64,000 nucleotides of DNA from positions 1 to 64,000 of the forward strand of contig NZ_JAKMCM010000003.1 of the NCBI RefSeq assembly GCF_022662015.1. Direction: 5' to 3'. The notes under the pieces are model-generated. The model saw only the letters and a program-made list of their open reading frames with translations, was not told the origin of the DNA and ran no database searches. The DNA comes from Aestuariivivens sediminicola. GTDB taxonomy: Bacteria > Bacteroidota > Bacteroidia > Flavobacteriales > Flavobacteriaceae. Both the position numbers and the translations under genes were made by a program. Positions 33,580 through 45,316 of the stretch are shown here, piece by piece (the stretch's first letter is position 1; every line of letters begins with the position of its first letter).

Positions 33580-33732
33580 AACTAACAGTAAAATAGGTTT
33601 ATAGTGGTATTAATTTACGAAATTTTGATGATAATTTGAAAAGTTTAAGATGATTTTATGATTTACTCTTAACTAAATTTTTTGAATTTCAAAATTGAAT
33701 AACTGTATATTTACACAATTATAATTGGGCGC

Positions 33733-35340
33733 ATGCAAAAAGAATTTATTTCATTTAGAGAGACCGGCTATTTTTCATCTTTTATCTGTGATTATCTGGA
33801 TGAAAAACAAAGTTTAAAACCGTTCTTTAATCATTTTCCCAAAATAGAAAACTTTAGGAGGCAAATTGAAGAAAAAGAGCACTCAAAAGAGCTCTCCGAA
33901 GCCAAGAGGGATGTCCTGGTATCTGTTTTAAAAAAACAATATCAACAAGTCGATACCTCTGAAAAGACCGCATACAACATCGCTAGTTTGATCTCTGCAA
34001 ATACCTTTACGATTACCACCGGGCATCAGTTAAATTTATTTACAGGACCATTGTATTTTTTATATAAAATCATTTCAACGATAAATCTCGCCGTGGCCTT
34101 AAAGGAGGCCTATCCAAACTATCACTTTGTACCGGTGTATTGGATGGCTACCGAGGATCACGATTTTGAAGAGATTAATTATTTTAATTTTCATGGTAAG
34201 CGGTTTCACTGGAATAAAAATGCCAAGGGAGCGGTTGGGAATTTGTCTACTGACGGACTCGATGAGGTTTTTAATTTATTTGCTAAAGACATAGGTCAGG
34301 GGAAGAATGCAAATGACATAAAAGAACTTTTTGAGCTGGCTTATTTAAAACATAACAATTTAACAGATGCCACGAGATATTTGGCGAATGCATTGTTTAA
34401 AGTTTATGGTTTGGTCATTATAGATGGGGCAGATAAGGCTTTAAAGAAGCAATTTGTGCCATTTATGACTGAGGAATTGATGCATCAAAGGGGTTTCTCT
34501 CAAGTTACACAAACCAATACTAAAATAAGTGAATTACCGGACAACTATACGATTCAGGTAAATCCCAGAGAAATTAATTTGTTTTATTTAAAAGACGGTT
34601 TAAGGGAACGTATAGTTGCCGAAAATGATACATTTAAAGTTGTTAATACAGCGATTAGCTTTAGTAAAGAGCAACTTTTAAATGAGCTTTCAACGTATCC
34701 GGAAAGGTTCTCACCAAATGTCATTATGCGTCCTTTGTATCAGGAGGTGATCTTACCCAACCTATGCTATATAGGTGGAGGGGGCGAATTGGCCTATTGG
34801 CTTCAGCTAAAGGAATACTTCAATGAAATGAATGTCATATTTCCCATTCTTTTGTTGCGGAATTCGGTGCTTATCCAATCCAAAAGTCAGGCTAAAAAAC
34901 TTCAAAATTTAGGCATTCCAATACATGATGTCTTCTTAAACAGAGCTACTTTTATAAATAAAAGGGTGAGGGAAATTTCCAATATAGATATTAATTTCTC
35001 GGCTCAAAAAGCACATTTAAAGGCCCAGTTCAAGGCACTTTACGAGCTTGCTGAAAGCACGGATAAATCGTTCTTAGGAGCGGTTAAAGCCCAAGAAGTA
35101 AAGCAGTTAAATGGCTTGGACAAGTTAGAAAAAAGACTTCTCAAGGCCCAAAAAAGAAAATTGTCCGACGAGGTGTCTCGTATGACTGAGCTTCAGAATG
35201 AATTGTTTCCAAATCAAGGGTTGCAGGAACGCAATACCAACTTCTCTGAGTTTTATCTGGAATATGGAGCAGATCTCATCCCTGAGTTGGTGAAAGCCTT
35301 AAATCCTTTAAATAATGAATTTGTTATTCTAAACATTTAG
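33733..35340 (+). CDS. bshC: Bacillithiol biosynthesis cysteine-adding enzyme BshC
   Basis: Catalyses the last step of bacillithiol synthesis, joining cysteine to glucosaminyl-malate. The 535-residue protein carries the family signatures T-T-G-H-Q-L-N-L-F-T-G-P near 98-109 and P-V-Y-W-M-A-T-E-D-H-D-F-E-E near 137-150, a Rossmann-like core, and a long coiled-coil near residues 415-495. Full length. BshA and BshB are not in this window. The PLP decarboxylase gene begins 2 bp after its stop, so the two are co-transcribed. A TATATTTA element about 30 bp upstream is a near-match to the -7 box. Confidence 0.93.
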   Translation: MQKEFISFRETGYFSSFICDYLDEKQSLKPFFNHFPKIENFRRQIEEKEHSKELSEAKRDVLVSVLKKQYQQVDTSEKTAYNIASLISANTFTITTGHQLNLFTGPLYFLYKIISTINLAVALKEAYPNYHFVPVYWMATEDHDFEEINYFNFHGKRFHWNKNAKGAVGNLSTDGLDEVFNLFAKDIGQGKNANDIKELFELAYLKHNNLTDATRYLANALFKVYGLVIIDGADKALKKQFVPFMTEELMHQRGFSQVTQTNTKISELPDNYTIQVNPREINLFYLKDGLRERIVAENDTFKVVNTAISFSKEQLLNELSTYPERFSPNVIMRPLYQEVILPNLCYIGGGGELAYWLQLKEYFNEMNVIFPILLLRNSVLIQSKSQAKKLQNLGIPIHDVFLNRATFINKRVREISNIDINFSAQKAHLKAQFKALYELAESTDKSFLGAVKAQEVKQLNGLDKLEKRLLKAQKRKLSDEVSRMTELQNELFPNQGLQERNTNFSEFYLEYGADLIPELVKALNPLNNEFVILNI

Positions 35341-35342
35341 TA

Positions 35343-36713
35343 ATGCATAAAATTGATATCGAATTGATAGAAATGACCTTAGATGTCATGAAATACGCCA
35401 TCGAACGGATTTCGTCTACCAATCCAAAGATTGGCAAACCAAAGAAAGAAGCGGCCTTAAAGGCTATGGTCGGCGAAACGATTACCAAGGAGGGTATCGG
35501 TGGTGAATATGCATTTAATCTTTGGAAAAAGTATTTAATGAAAGCAACGGTTCCGATAGACCATCCGAGACATTTGGCATTCGTGCCTGCATCTCCAACC
35601 AGAGCTGCAATCATGTTTGACCTGGTAACTTCGGCATCCAGTGTCCACGGTGCGTATTGGATGGAAGGTGCAGGTGCTATTTTCTGTGAGAACGAGGCCA
35701 TGAAATGGATCGTATCATTAACCGGTATGCCTGAGGGTACTTTCGGCGTGTTCACCAGTGGAGGTACAGCAGCAAATTTGTCTGCCATTGTTACGGCGAG
35801 AGAGCATTGGCGGGAGGAAGAATCCAATAAAAATGAAAAGGGCTTAATTATCACCTCAGTTGGTGCGCATTCTTCAATTAAGGCCATGGCTCAGGTAGCA
35901 GATGTCGATATTTTACTGGTAGATTCTGAAGAAAAACTAACCGGAGCCGATCTGCGCAATGCGATAGATCAATTACATACACATGAGCGTAAACGTTTGT
36001 TTGCCGTTGTTGCAACGGGGGGAACCACCAACGCAGGCATTATAGACGATTTGGAAGGGATTGCCCAAATTTGCGGTGACGAAAAATTATGGTTTCATGT
36101 CGATGCCGCTTATGGAGGAGGGGCTCTTGCTGCGGATTCTGTAAGGCACCTCTTTAATGGGATCGAAAAAGCAGATAGTGTGACCATCGATCCGCATAAA
36201 TGGATGTTTTCACCATACGATTGTGGTGCCGTTATTTATAAATATCCGGAACTTGCAAAGAAGGCGCATTCACAGGAGGGGTCCTATTTGGAAATATTTA
36301 AGGATGAAGGGGCACAGGGCTTTAATCCGGCCGATTATCAGATACAGTTGACACGAAGGGTCAGAGGGCTGCCTTTGTGGTTTTCGCTAGCTACACATGG
36401 CACCGATAAATACAAAATAGCAGTTGAACGTGGTTTGGAATTAGCCCAAATTGCGGGATCCATGATTGAAAAAATGCCCCATGTGGAATTGGTAAGAGCG
36501 CCGAGTTTATCGTGTGTCCTGTACCGCAGGATAGGATGGACACCTGAAGATTATAAGCAGTGGACATACGATAACCACAAGAAAGGCTTCGCTTTGGTTG
36601 CTCCGACCAAATGGAAAATAGGACAGGATTTCGAGACCGTGTCGCGTTTCTGTTTTATTAACCCGCACACAACTAAAAAAGATATTGAACAAATTTTAAA
36701 TTCAATGGCTTAA
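35343..36713 (+). CDS. Pyridoxal-phosphate-dependent group II amino acid decarboxylase
   Basis: A 456-residue fold-type I PLP enzyme of the glutamate/aromatic amino-acid/2,4-diaminobutyrate decarboxylase family. The cofactor motifs are S-G-G-T-A-A-N at 139-145, V-D-A-A-Y-G-G with Asp254 that pairs with the pyridine nitrogen, and Lys286 in D-P-H-K-W-M. The P-R-H-L-A-F segment near 75-80 fits the substrate loop. Which amino acid it decarboxylates is not clear; aspartate or a related acid is possible. It follows bshC by 2 bp. Confidence 0.9.
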   Translation: MHKIDIELIEMTLDVMKYAIERISSTNPKIGKPKKEAALKAMVGETITKEGIGGEYAFNLWKKYLMKATVPIDHPRHLAFVPASPTRAAIMFDLVTSASSVHGAYWMEGAGAIFCENEAMKWIVSLTGMPEGTFGVFTSGGTAANLSAIVTAREHWREEESNKNEKGLIITSVGAHSSIKAMAQVADVDILLVDSEEKLTGADLRNAIDQLHTHERKRLFAVVATGGTTNAGIIDDLEGIAQICGDEKLWFHVDAAYGGGALAADSVRHLFNGIEKADSVTIDPHKWMFSPYDCGAVIYKYPELAKKAHSQEGSYLEIFKDEGAQGFNPADYQIQLTRRVRGLPLWFSLATHGTDKYKIAVERGLELAQIAGSMIEKMPHVELVRAPSLSCVLYRRIGWTPEDYKQWTYDNHKKGFALVAPTKWKIGQDFETVSRFCFINPHTTKKDIEQILNSMA

Positions 36714-36763
36714 AAAAATCAAAAAAATAAGCTAAGGTGATACGTCAATCTAAAATCAATTAT

Positions 36764-36771
36764 TACTTTTG
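36764..36771 (+). promoter_or_regulatory. -7 box (TACTTTTG) abutting the guaA start
   Basis: TACTTTTG matches TAnnTTTG and ends 3 nt before the ATG at 36775. This predicts a leaderless guaA mRNA. Confidence 0.5.
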
Positions 36772-36774
36772 CGC

Positions 36775-38310
36775 ATGCAACACGACAAGGTATTAATTTT
36801 AGACTTCGGATCGCAATATACCCAACTTATTGGGCGTCGCGTCAGAGAACTCAACATCTACTCCGAAATTCATCCATTTAATAAAATCCCATCCAACATT
36901 AATGAATTTAAGGCGGTTATCCTCTCAGGAAGCCCGTATTCTGTGCGGGGAGAAGAGGCCCTTCATCCGGACCTGTCGCTGATTCGTGGTCAGAAACCAT
37001 TGTTGGCAGTATGTTATGGAGCGCAGTATTTGGCGCATTTTTCAGGTGGCGAGGTGGCGCCATCCAACACACGGGAATACGGTCGCGCTAATTTAGCCTA
37101 TATTAAAGGTGATGAGATCTTTTTCAGTAAAATAGAAGAGGGTACCCAGGTGTGGATGAGTCATAGTGATACCATAAAGCATTTGCCGGATAAAGCCGTC
37201 CTAATGGCGAGTACCAACGACGTTAAAAATGCAGCCTATCGTATAGATGGAGAATCGACCTATGCCATTCAATTTCATCCAGAAGTATACCATACTAAAG
37301 ATGGAAAACAACTCCTGGAAAATTTCTTAGTTAAAATTGCAGGATTAAACCAAGATTGGACACCTCAATCCTTTGTAGAGGAGACTGTTGAGGCACTCCA
37401 GTTGAAACTGGGAAAGGATAAGGTGGTATTGGGGCTCTCCGGGGGTGTGGATTCTACTGTTGCTGCAGTATTATTGAATAAGGCAATTGGGAAGAATCTC
37501 TACTGTATTTTTGTGAATAACGGATTACTTCGGAAGAATGAGTTTGAAAATGTGCTGAACCAGTACGAAGGTATGGGACTCAACGTGAAAGGCGTTGATG
37601 CGACCAATAGGTTTTTGGAAGCCTTAAAAGGGATTATGGACCCCGAAGAAAAGCGAAAGGCCATTGGTAATGCTTTTATTGAGGTTTTTGATGATGAAGC
37701 GCACAAGATTGAGGATGTCGATTGGTTGGCGCAAGGGACTATTTATCCTGATGTGATAGAAAGTGTTTCGGCTACCGGAGGACCTTCGGCAACGATAAAG
37801 AGCCACCATAACGTTGGTGGTTTGCCGGATGTTATGAAACTCAACATAGTGGAACCCCTTAAAGCACTGTTTAAAGACGAAGTGAGGCGTGTAGGTGCGA
37901 CTTTGGGTATTGATCCTGAACTTTTGGGAAGACACCCGTTTCCCGGTCCGGGTTTAGGTATCCGTATATTGGGTGATATTACCGCTGAAAAAGTGCGTAT
38001 ACTTCAGGAAGTTGATGCTATTTTTATTAATGGATTAAAGCACTGGGGGCTCTATGATAAAGTGTGGCAGGCAGGTGCGATGTTATTACCTGTAGAAAGT
38101 GTGGGTGTTATGGGGGATGAACGGACCTATGAAAAGTGCGTTGCTCTAAGGGCTGTTGAAAGTACAGATGGGATGACTGCCGACTGGGTGAACCTGCCTT
38201 ATGAGTTTCTGCAAAGAACTTCGAATGATATCATAAATAAGGTAAAAGGTGTTAACAGAGTTGTCTATGATATAAGTTCCAAACCACCTGCAACGATTGA
38301 GTGGGAATAA
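36775..38310 (+). CDS. guaA: GMP synthase (glutamine-hydrolysing)
   Basis: Converts XMP to GMP using glutamine and ATP. The 511-residue protein has an N-terminal class I glutamine amidotransferase domain with catalytic Cys80 in A-V-C-Y-G-A-Q and His/Glu in Q-F-H-P-E-V, then the ATP pyrophosphatase domain with the P-loop G-L-S-G-G-V-D-S-T near 224-232, and a C-terminal dimerisation domain with R-P-x-like [13 protein letters not shown] and the final P-A-T-I-E-W-E. Start at the ATG at 36775; a TTG 6 bp upstream overlaps the promoter box. Confidence 0.98.
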   Translation: MQHDKVLILDFGSQYTQLIGRRVRELNIYSEIHPFNKIPSNINEFKAVILSGSPYSVRGEEALHPDLSLIRGQKPLLAVCYGAQYLAHFSGGEVAPSNTREYGRANLAYIKGDEIFFSKIEEGTQVWMSHSDTIKHLPDKAVLMASTNDVKNAAYRIDGESTYAIQFHPEVYHTKDGKQLLENFLVKIAGLNQDWTPQSFVEETVEALQLKLGKDKVVLGLSGGVDSTVAAVLLNKAIGKNLYCIFVNNGLLRKNEFENVLNQYEGMGLNVKGVDATNRFLEALKGIMDPEEKRKAIGNAFIEVFDDEAHKIEDVDWLAQGTIYPDVIESVSATGGPSATIKSHHNVGGLPDVMKLNIVEPLKALFKDEVRRVGATLGIDPELLGRHPFPGPGLGIRILGDITAEKVRILQEVDAIFINGLKHWGLYDKVWQAGAMLLPVESVGVMGDERTYEKCVALRAVESTDGMTADWVNLPYEFLQRTSNDIINKVKGVNRVVYDISSKPPATIEWE

Positions 38311-38548
38311 AATAAATGGTATTTTTGGCACGCTTTTCTCTCTGGAATTTACTTTAATTAAGTATTTTTATAGCTTCATGTAAGTTTGAGCCCAATCATA
38401 TTACAATATGTTAGGGAGAGAGAACGCATTTGGGTTGTTTGGCATATTATGTGCAATACAGAATGGGAATGCAGTTTAACAGACATCTCGAATGCCAAAA
38501 ATAGACGTATATAAGCTATTTATTAAGAGTTTTACAACGCAAAAGCAT

Positions 38549-40474
38549 ATGAATAGATTACTTTCTGTAGTAGTTGTAACGGTATTGTTTTCAATAGCTG
38601 TGAAGGCCCAGAACTTTAGCACACACAAGGTTCAGAAGGGAGAAACGGTCGAGGACATTGCGAATCGCTATTATCTCACTCCTTTTGATATTTACAGTTT
38701 AAATCCGGATGCCAAAACAAAACTTAAGCCCAACACTATTTTAATTATTCCGATCTCCAAATCAAAGATACCGAAGGTCACCATAGTTAGGGAATTGGAA
38801 GGATTTAAGTCGCATAGAGTAAAGAAAAAAGAGACCTTGTACAGTTTGGCAAAGCTGTATGAGGTGACAGAGGCTGAAATAAAAAAACACAATACATTTC
38901 TGTATGCTAATCCGTTAAGAAAGGGAGATAAACTTCAAATACCGGTCTTTAAGACAACCGAGTTGATTGAAGAACCGAACGTAACCCGAACCTACAAGGT
39001 GTTGCCTAAAGAAGGTAAATGGCGAATCGCCTATAAGTTTGGAATTACAATACAAGAGTTGGAAGCTTTAAACCCGGATATGGGTGAGGTCTTACAGGAA
39101 GGTCAGGAAATTAATGTTCCGAACTTAGAGGCTACTGAAGAAAAAGAGATCGACGACCGCTTTAGTTATTATAAGGTATTGCCAAAAGAGGGATTTTACC
39201 GTTTGAAAGTGAAATTGGGTGTTACAGAAGACGAGTTGGAAACCCTTAACCCCGGTCTCAGGGAAAGTGGTTTAAAGGTCGGCATGATCTTAAAAATTCC
39301 CTATTCAAAATCCTATGCCGCCGGAGAGGAAAGTAATAGGGTTAACCTTTTAGATAGTCTCACTGATTTTTCTCAAAAGCATATTGCAGTCATGTTGCCC
39401 TTCAGGTTGAATCGGGTTGATTATGACTCGATTGCGGCAACGAAATTGAGTATTCAAAAGGATCCCTATTTAAAAGCATCCTTAGATTTTCATTCCGGAG
39501 TGTTGATGGCTATCGATTCTTTAAGAAAATTGGGGATTTCACTTAAGGTCGATGTGTATGATACCAAGAATGAAATAAGTGAGGTTACCAGGATTTTAAA
39601 CGGTCATGATTTTGAGTCTGTAGATGCTGTTATTGGCCCCTTGGTATCGCGAAATTTTGAACGGGTGGCCACCGAATTACAAAAATATAATACACCGGTT
39701 GTGTCGCCTACGGGTTCCAACTTGAGATTACTGGACAATGTATTTCAAACAAGAGTTCCGGATGAACTGCTTAAAGATAAGATCATACGTTTTGTAAAAT
39801 CTGACACCGTAGTCAAGAATATCATAGTAATTGCAGATTCAAAGAACCAAAGCACGGCCAATGAATTGAAAAATGAATTTAACCAGGCCAGAGTGGTTTA
39901 TTCTCGGAGAGACGAAGAAGGTAAAGACAGTTTTTATGTCATCAAGGAGGATATAGAAAATGTATTAATACCGGGTGATAACCTGGTGTTTTTGGAAACC
40001 CAGAATGAGGGATTTGCCTCTAATGCAATAAGTATTCTCGCTTCTTTAATTAGGAAAGAGGATATAGATGAAGGTATTGAAGAAGTTCAGATCAGATTGG
40101 TTACAACGCACTACAACAACGCCTTTGAAGGTGATGAAATTTCCAATCAGCACCTATCAAAGCTCCGATTTCATTATGCCAGTGGCGCTCGAATTTACAA
40201 TGAAAATGACCTGAGCTTTTTCGTAAAAGAATATGAGAGAAAATACCATGTCATGCCGAGCAATCGGGCAGTGAAGGGGTTCGATCTCACCATGGACGTT
40301 GTTTTGCGATTGGTGGCATCAGAGGATCTCTATGCATCGGTTACCCTGGCACCCTTAACAGAATACCTGGAAAATAAATTTGCTTACAAGAAAAAACTTG
40401 TTGGCGGGTATTATAACGAGGCGCTGTATTTATTGAAACATGAAGATTTAACTGTAGTTGAAGTTAAACAATAA
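38549..40474 (+). CDS. LysM-repeat protein with PBP1-like C-terminal domain
   Basis: A 641-residue exported protein with a signal peptide (about 1-20). Four LysM-like modules are recognisable: T-H-K-V-Q-K-G-E-T-V-E-D-I-A, S-H-R-V-K-K-K-E-T-L-Y-S-L-A, T-Y-K-V-L-P-K-E-G-K-W and Y-Y-K-V-L-P-K-E-G-F-Y, each ending near L-x-I-P or I-N-V-P. LysM binds peptidoglycan. The second half (about 275-640) begins I-A-V-M-L-P-F-R-L-N and resembles a type 1 periplasmic-binding fold, as in LpoA-like or amino-acid-binding proteins. A role in peptidoglycan sensing or assembly is likely. It lies between guaA and pyrG, a common flavobacterial order. Confidence 0.88.
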   Translation: MNRLLSVVVVTVLFSIAVKAQNFSTHKVQKGETVEDIANRYYLTPFDIYSLNPDAKTKLKPNTILIIPISKSKIPKVTIVRELEGFKSHRVKKKETLYSLAKLYEVTEAEIKKHNTFLYANPLRKGDKLQIPVFKTTELIEEPNVTRTYKVLPKEGKWRIAYKFGITIQELEALNPDMGEVLQEGQEINVPNLEATEEKEIDDRFSYYKVLPKEGFYRLKVKLGVTEDELETLNPGLRESGLKVGMILKIPYSKSYAAGEESNRVNLLDSLTDFSQKHIAVMLPFRLNRVDYDSIAATKLSIQKDPYLKASLDFHSGVLMAIDSLRKLGISLKVDVYDTKNEISEVTRILNGHDFESVDAVIGPLVSRNFERVATELQKYNTPVVSPTGSNLRLLDNVFQTRVPDELLKDKIIRFVKSDTVVKNIIVIADSKNQSTANELKNEFNQARVVYSRRDEEGKDSFYVIKEDIENVLIPGDNLVFLETQNEGFASNAISILASLIRKEDIDEGIEEVQIRLVTTHYNNAFEGDEISNQHLSKLRFHYASGARIYNENDLSFFVKEYERKYHVMPSNRAVKGFDLTMDVVLRLVASEDLYASVTLAPLTEYLENKFAYKKKLVGGYYNEALYLLKHEDLTVVEVKQ

Positions 40475-40711
40475 GCCTGAACGAACACCATTTTTTGTTT
40501 GATTGCGATAGGCCTGTATAGCGGATGTTATCTGTTGTTCTCTTAATCTCTTTTTTGCTGTCCTTTTCAAAGCATCCACTGTTTCACTTGGGGGCAATTT
40601 GCTTGATTTATATCAAAACCATTAAGGACTTAAAGTCATATGACTTGGATGGTTTATTGTTGATAAAGTGCAATAAATATCTAAAAACTTATTCGGGTAT
40701 AACTGTTTTAA

Positions 40712-42382
<1,671 letters not shown>

Positions 42383-42497
42383 TAGGTTTGGACGGCTTTT
42401 TGCTAAGCGATTAACATTCCTGATTGGAGCCGGAAAAAGGCAACATGACAAAGCTAAGATGCAGTAGGGAATCGTTTTTAATTGATTTAACACAACT

Positions 42498-44393
42498 ATG
42501 GAAGAAAGAAAATTAGACATTAATTCTATCATTGGGTTTATCCTTATTTTTGGAATTTTAATGTATATGCTGTGGCAAAACCAGCCGACCCCTGAGGAAC
42601 TTGAAGCACAGGAAAAGGCGAAACAGGAACAGGTTGAAGCAACAGATAACAATCAGGAAAAGCAGCAACAAGCTCCGGTTAATGCAAACATCGATGAGGT
42701 CATTATTGGTGAAGCTACAGATTCCCTACAATTTGTAAAGTTTCAAAATGCATTAGGGGCATTTGCCTATTCTGCCATGAATGCCTCGGATGAGGATGTC
42801 GTTTTTGAGAATGATTTATTGGCCCTTAAATTCAGTAATAAAGGAGGCTATTTGTCTGAAGTGATGTTAAAGGAATTTGTCGATTATAACGATGAACCAA
42901 TCTACCTGATAAAAGACAGCAATGCGAATTTCAATATCAATTTTGGTACCTCGGATAGTAGAATATTAAACACTAAAGATTTATATTTTTCCCCATCCGT
43001 TACAAAAAGCGGGGATAATACTATAGTCTCTATGAAACTTAAGGTTTCCGAGCGTAAATTTTTAGAGTACCGTTACGACATAAAACCAAATGATTATATG
43101 ATTGGTTTTACAATACGGTCTCAGGGATTAAATGGTATTATTAACAGTTCACAGGAGATCAAATTGGATTGGGATCTCAAAGGGTACCGTCATGCCAAAA
43201 GTATCTCATACGAAAACCGTTATACCGATATCCATTATCAATACGAAGGTGATAAGGATGATTATACGGGAGCCCGTGATGCCGATGAGGATATAAAAGA
43301 GGTCTCATGGATAGGTTATAAGCAGCATTTCTTTTCATCTGTACTGCTCACTGACACGCCGTTTAAAACGGTACGAATAAAAGCTGAGAATTTAGTTCAG
43401 GATGAAGATGTGGATACACTCTATACTAAAAATTTTGCCTCGGGCATCCCATTGGAATTGGAAGGTGGTGAATTCAATAATGTAATGGATTTGTATTATG
43501 GCCCCAACGATTATAAAATTGTAACCGCTTACGATAGAAACCTGGATGAGCTTATTCCCTTTGGTTGGGGTATTTTTGGTTGGATCAACAGATATGTGTT
43601 CATGCCTCTGTTTGGTTTTCTCGGCAGCTTCCTGCCTTACGGAATTGCCATTATCGTGATGACCATTTTAGTGCGAATTGTCATGTCCCCGGTAACCTAT
43701 AAGTCCTATGTCTCTCAGGCTAAGATGAAAGTTATTAAACCTGAGATTACAGAGATTTCAAATAAATATAAAGATAATGCCATGAAGAAGCAGCAGGAAA
43801 CTATGGCGTTATACAGTAAAGCAGGAGTAAGTCCAATGGCAGGATGTTTGCCGGCTTTAATGCAGTTGCCGGTCTTTTATGCCTTGTTCCAGTTTTTTCC
43901 ATCTGCATTTGATTTAAGACAAAAAAGTTTCCTTTGGGCAGAAGATCTATCTTCATACGACACCATTGCGGAACTTCCGTTTCGAATTCCACTATATGGC
44001 GATCATGTGAGTTTGTTTCCGATCTTGGCCTCACTGGCTATTTTCTTCTACATGCGCATGACAACCGGGCAGCAAATGGCGTCTCAGCCTACCCAGGAGG
44101 GTATGCCTGACATGGGTAAGATGATGAAGTATATGATTTATTTTTCACCTTTAATGATGTTGGTGTTCTTTAATAACTATGCTTCTGGTTTGAGTTTGTA
44201 TTACTTCATATCCAATTTGATTACCATCGGTATCATGTTGGTCATCAAGAATTATATTATTGATGAAGATAAAATACATGCCAAGATTCAGGAAAATAAA
44301 AAGAAGCCGAAAAAGGAAAATCGCTTTCAACGAAAAATGAAAGAAATGATGGAGCAGGCGGAAAAACAAAAACAGTCGCAAAAACGCAGATGA
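42498..44393 (+). CDS. yidC: Membrane protein insertase YidC
   Basis: Inserts and folds inner membrane proteins, with or without Sec. The 631 residues start with one membrane helix (about 9-24), then a large periplasmic domain (about 75-350), and the conserved insertase region (about 370-590) with five helices and the motifs Y-K-S-Y-V-S-Q-A-K-M and G-C-L-P-A-L-M-Q-L-P-V. The C-terminus is a lysine-rich tail (K-K-P-K-K-E-N-R...Q-K-R-R) for ribosome contact. Followed by a terminator. Confidence 0.97.
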   Translation: MEERKLDINSIIGFILIFGILMYMLWQNQPTPEELEAQEKAKQEQVEATDNNQEKQQQAPVNANIDEVIIGEATDSLQFVKFQNALGAFAYSAMNASDEDVVFENDLLALKFSNKGGYLSEVMLKEFVDYNDEPIYLIKDSNANFNINFGTSDSRILNTKDLYFSPSVTKSGDNTIVSMKLKVSERKFLEYRYDIKPNDYMIGFTIRSQGLNGIINSSQEIKLDWDLKGYRHAKSISYENRYTDIHYQYEGDKDDYTGARDADEDIKEVSWIGYKQHFFSSVLLTDTPFKTVRIKAENLVQDEDVDTLYTKNFASGIPLELEGGEFNNVMDLYYGPNDYKIVTAYDRNLDELIPFGWGIFGWINRYVFMPLFGFLGSFLPYGIAIIVMTILVRIVMSPVTYKSYVSQAKMKVIKPEITEISNKYKDNAMKKQQETMALYSKAGVSPMAGCLPALMQLPVFYALFQFFPSAFDLRQKSFLWAEDLSSYDTIAELPFRIPLYGDHVSLFPILASLAIFFYMRMTTGQQMASQPTQEGMPDMGKMMKYMIYFSPLMMLVFFNNYASGLSLYYFISNLITIGIMLVIKNYIIDEDKIHAKIQENKKKPKKENRFQRKMKEMMEQAEKQKQSQKRR

Positions 44394-44410
44394 GAATATA
44401 AAGTATAACA

Positions 44411-44442
44411 AAAAGCTGTCATGTAATTGATAGCTTTTTTTT
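44411..44442 (+). terminator. Rho-independent terminator
   Basis: An 11-bp stem with one G-T wobble (44411-44421 / 44428-44438), 6-nt loop, followed by a run of eight T. It ends the yidC transcript. Confidence 0.82.
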
Positions 44443-44499
44443 GTCAGGTATAATTTGAATAAAATTTTACCGTTTTTAGAATGTATTAAATCAGAGAAT

Positions 44500-45228
44500 A
44501 TGCAGAATCATAAGATATTTATCATTTTCTATTTACTGGGTATTTTCATTATATCGGCCCAGGAGATCAATCAGTTTGATGCTGATGGCGAGCGCCACGG
44601 GGTGTGGAAAAAGCATTATGAAGGGACGGAGGTATTGCGCTATGAAGGCACATTTTTTCATGGAAAGGAAGTGGGAACATTTAAGTTTTACAAGAATGTT
44701 GACGGCAAACCAATTTTGGCGGCGACCAAGGTGTTTAATCGGTCTGACCATAGCGCCAACGTTACATTTTATAACGATTCCGGAAAACTGATAAGCGAAG
44801 GTGAATTGAATGGTAAAATTTATGTCGGCACCTGGAAATATTATCAAAATAATGGAAAAGATGTATTGACCTTAGAACACTATAACGAGCATGGTGAACT
44901 CCATGGAGAACGATTCGTTTATTATGATAACGGCGAACTCGCAGAATCACAAATTTATAATAGTGGTAAATTAGAAGGTGTGTGCAAATGGTATTCCGAG
45001 GAAGGTGTGGTATTAAAAGAGTTCGTTTATGTTAAGGGTGAACTTCATGGACCGGCTAAATATTTCAATCCTAAGGGAGATCTAATAACAGAGGGTCAAT
45101 ATAAGAAAGGCAAGAAAACAGGGGTATGGAAGTTTTATGAACAGGGCCTTTTAGTAAAAGAAAAGGATTTTACCTATAAGCCAAAATATGTGAAAGTAAA
45201 TGGTAAATACAAAAAAACTCCCCAATAA
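44500..45228 (+). CDS. MORN-like repeat protein (YwqK family)
   Basis: A 242-residue exported protein with a signal peptide (1-21). It carries tandem MORN-like repeats of about 22 residues: G-E-R-H-G-V-W-K-K-H-Y, G-K-E-V-G-T-F-K-F-Y, G-T-W-K-Y-Y, G-E-L-H-G-E-R-F-V-Y-Y-D-N-G, G-K-L-E-G-V-C-K-W-Y, G-E-L-H-G-P-A-K-Y-F and G-K-K-T-G-V-W-K-F-Y. These are often labelled toxin-antitoxin YwqK antitoxin, but there is no toxin gene and the protein is secreted, so an envelope role is more likely. The start at 44500 precedes the signal peptide; an upstream TTG frame is not used. Confidence 0.8.
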   Translation: MQNHKIFIIFYLLGIFIISAQEINQFDADGERHGVWKKHYEGTEVLRYEGTFFHGKEVGTFKFYKNVDGKPILAATKVFNRSDHSANVTFYNDSGKLISEGELNGKIYVGTWKYYQNNGKDVLTLEHYNEHGELHGERFVYYDNGELAESQIYNSGKLEGVCKWYSEEGVVLKEFVYVKGELHGPAKYFNPKGDLITEGQYKKGKKTGVWKFYEQGLLVKEKDFTYKPKYVKVNGKYKKTPQ

Positions 45229-45242
45229 TGGGGAGCTTCTTT
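45218..45242 (+). terminator. Hairpin terminator inside the 3' end of the MORN-like gene
   Basis: A 6-bp GC-rich stem (45218-45223 / 45230-45235) whose loop contains the stop codon, then a T-rich tail. It lies between two convergent genes. Confidence 0.65.
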
Positions 45243-45316
45243 CTCATAGACAATTTTAGAGAACATTTACGCTGTCTATGAACATCAACAAACCAAACTA
45301 ATCAAAAAATGAAATC

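Noticed and set aside
44500-45228. Toxin-antitoxin module (YwqK antitoxin label)
   Set aside because: The protein is a secreted MORN-repeat protein and there is no toxin gene beside it.
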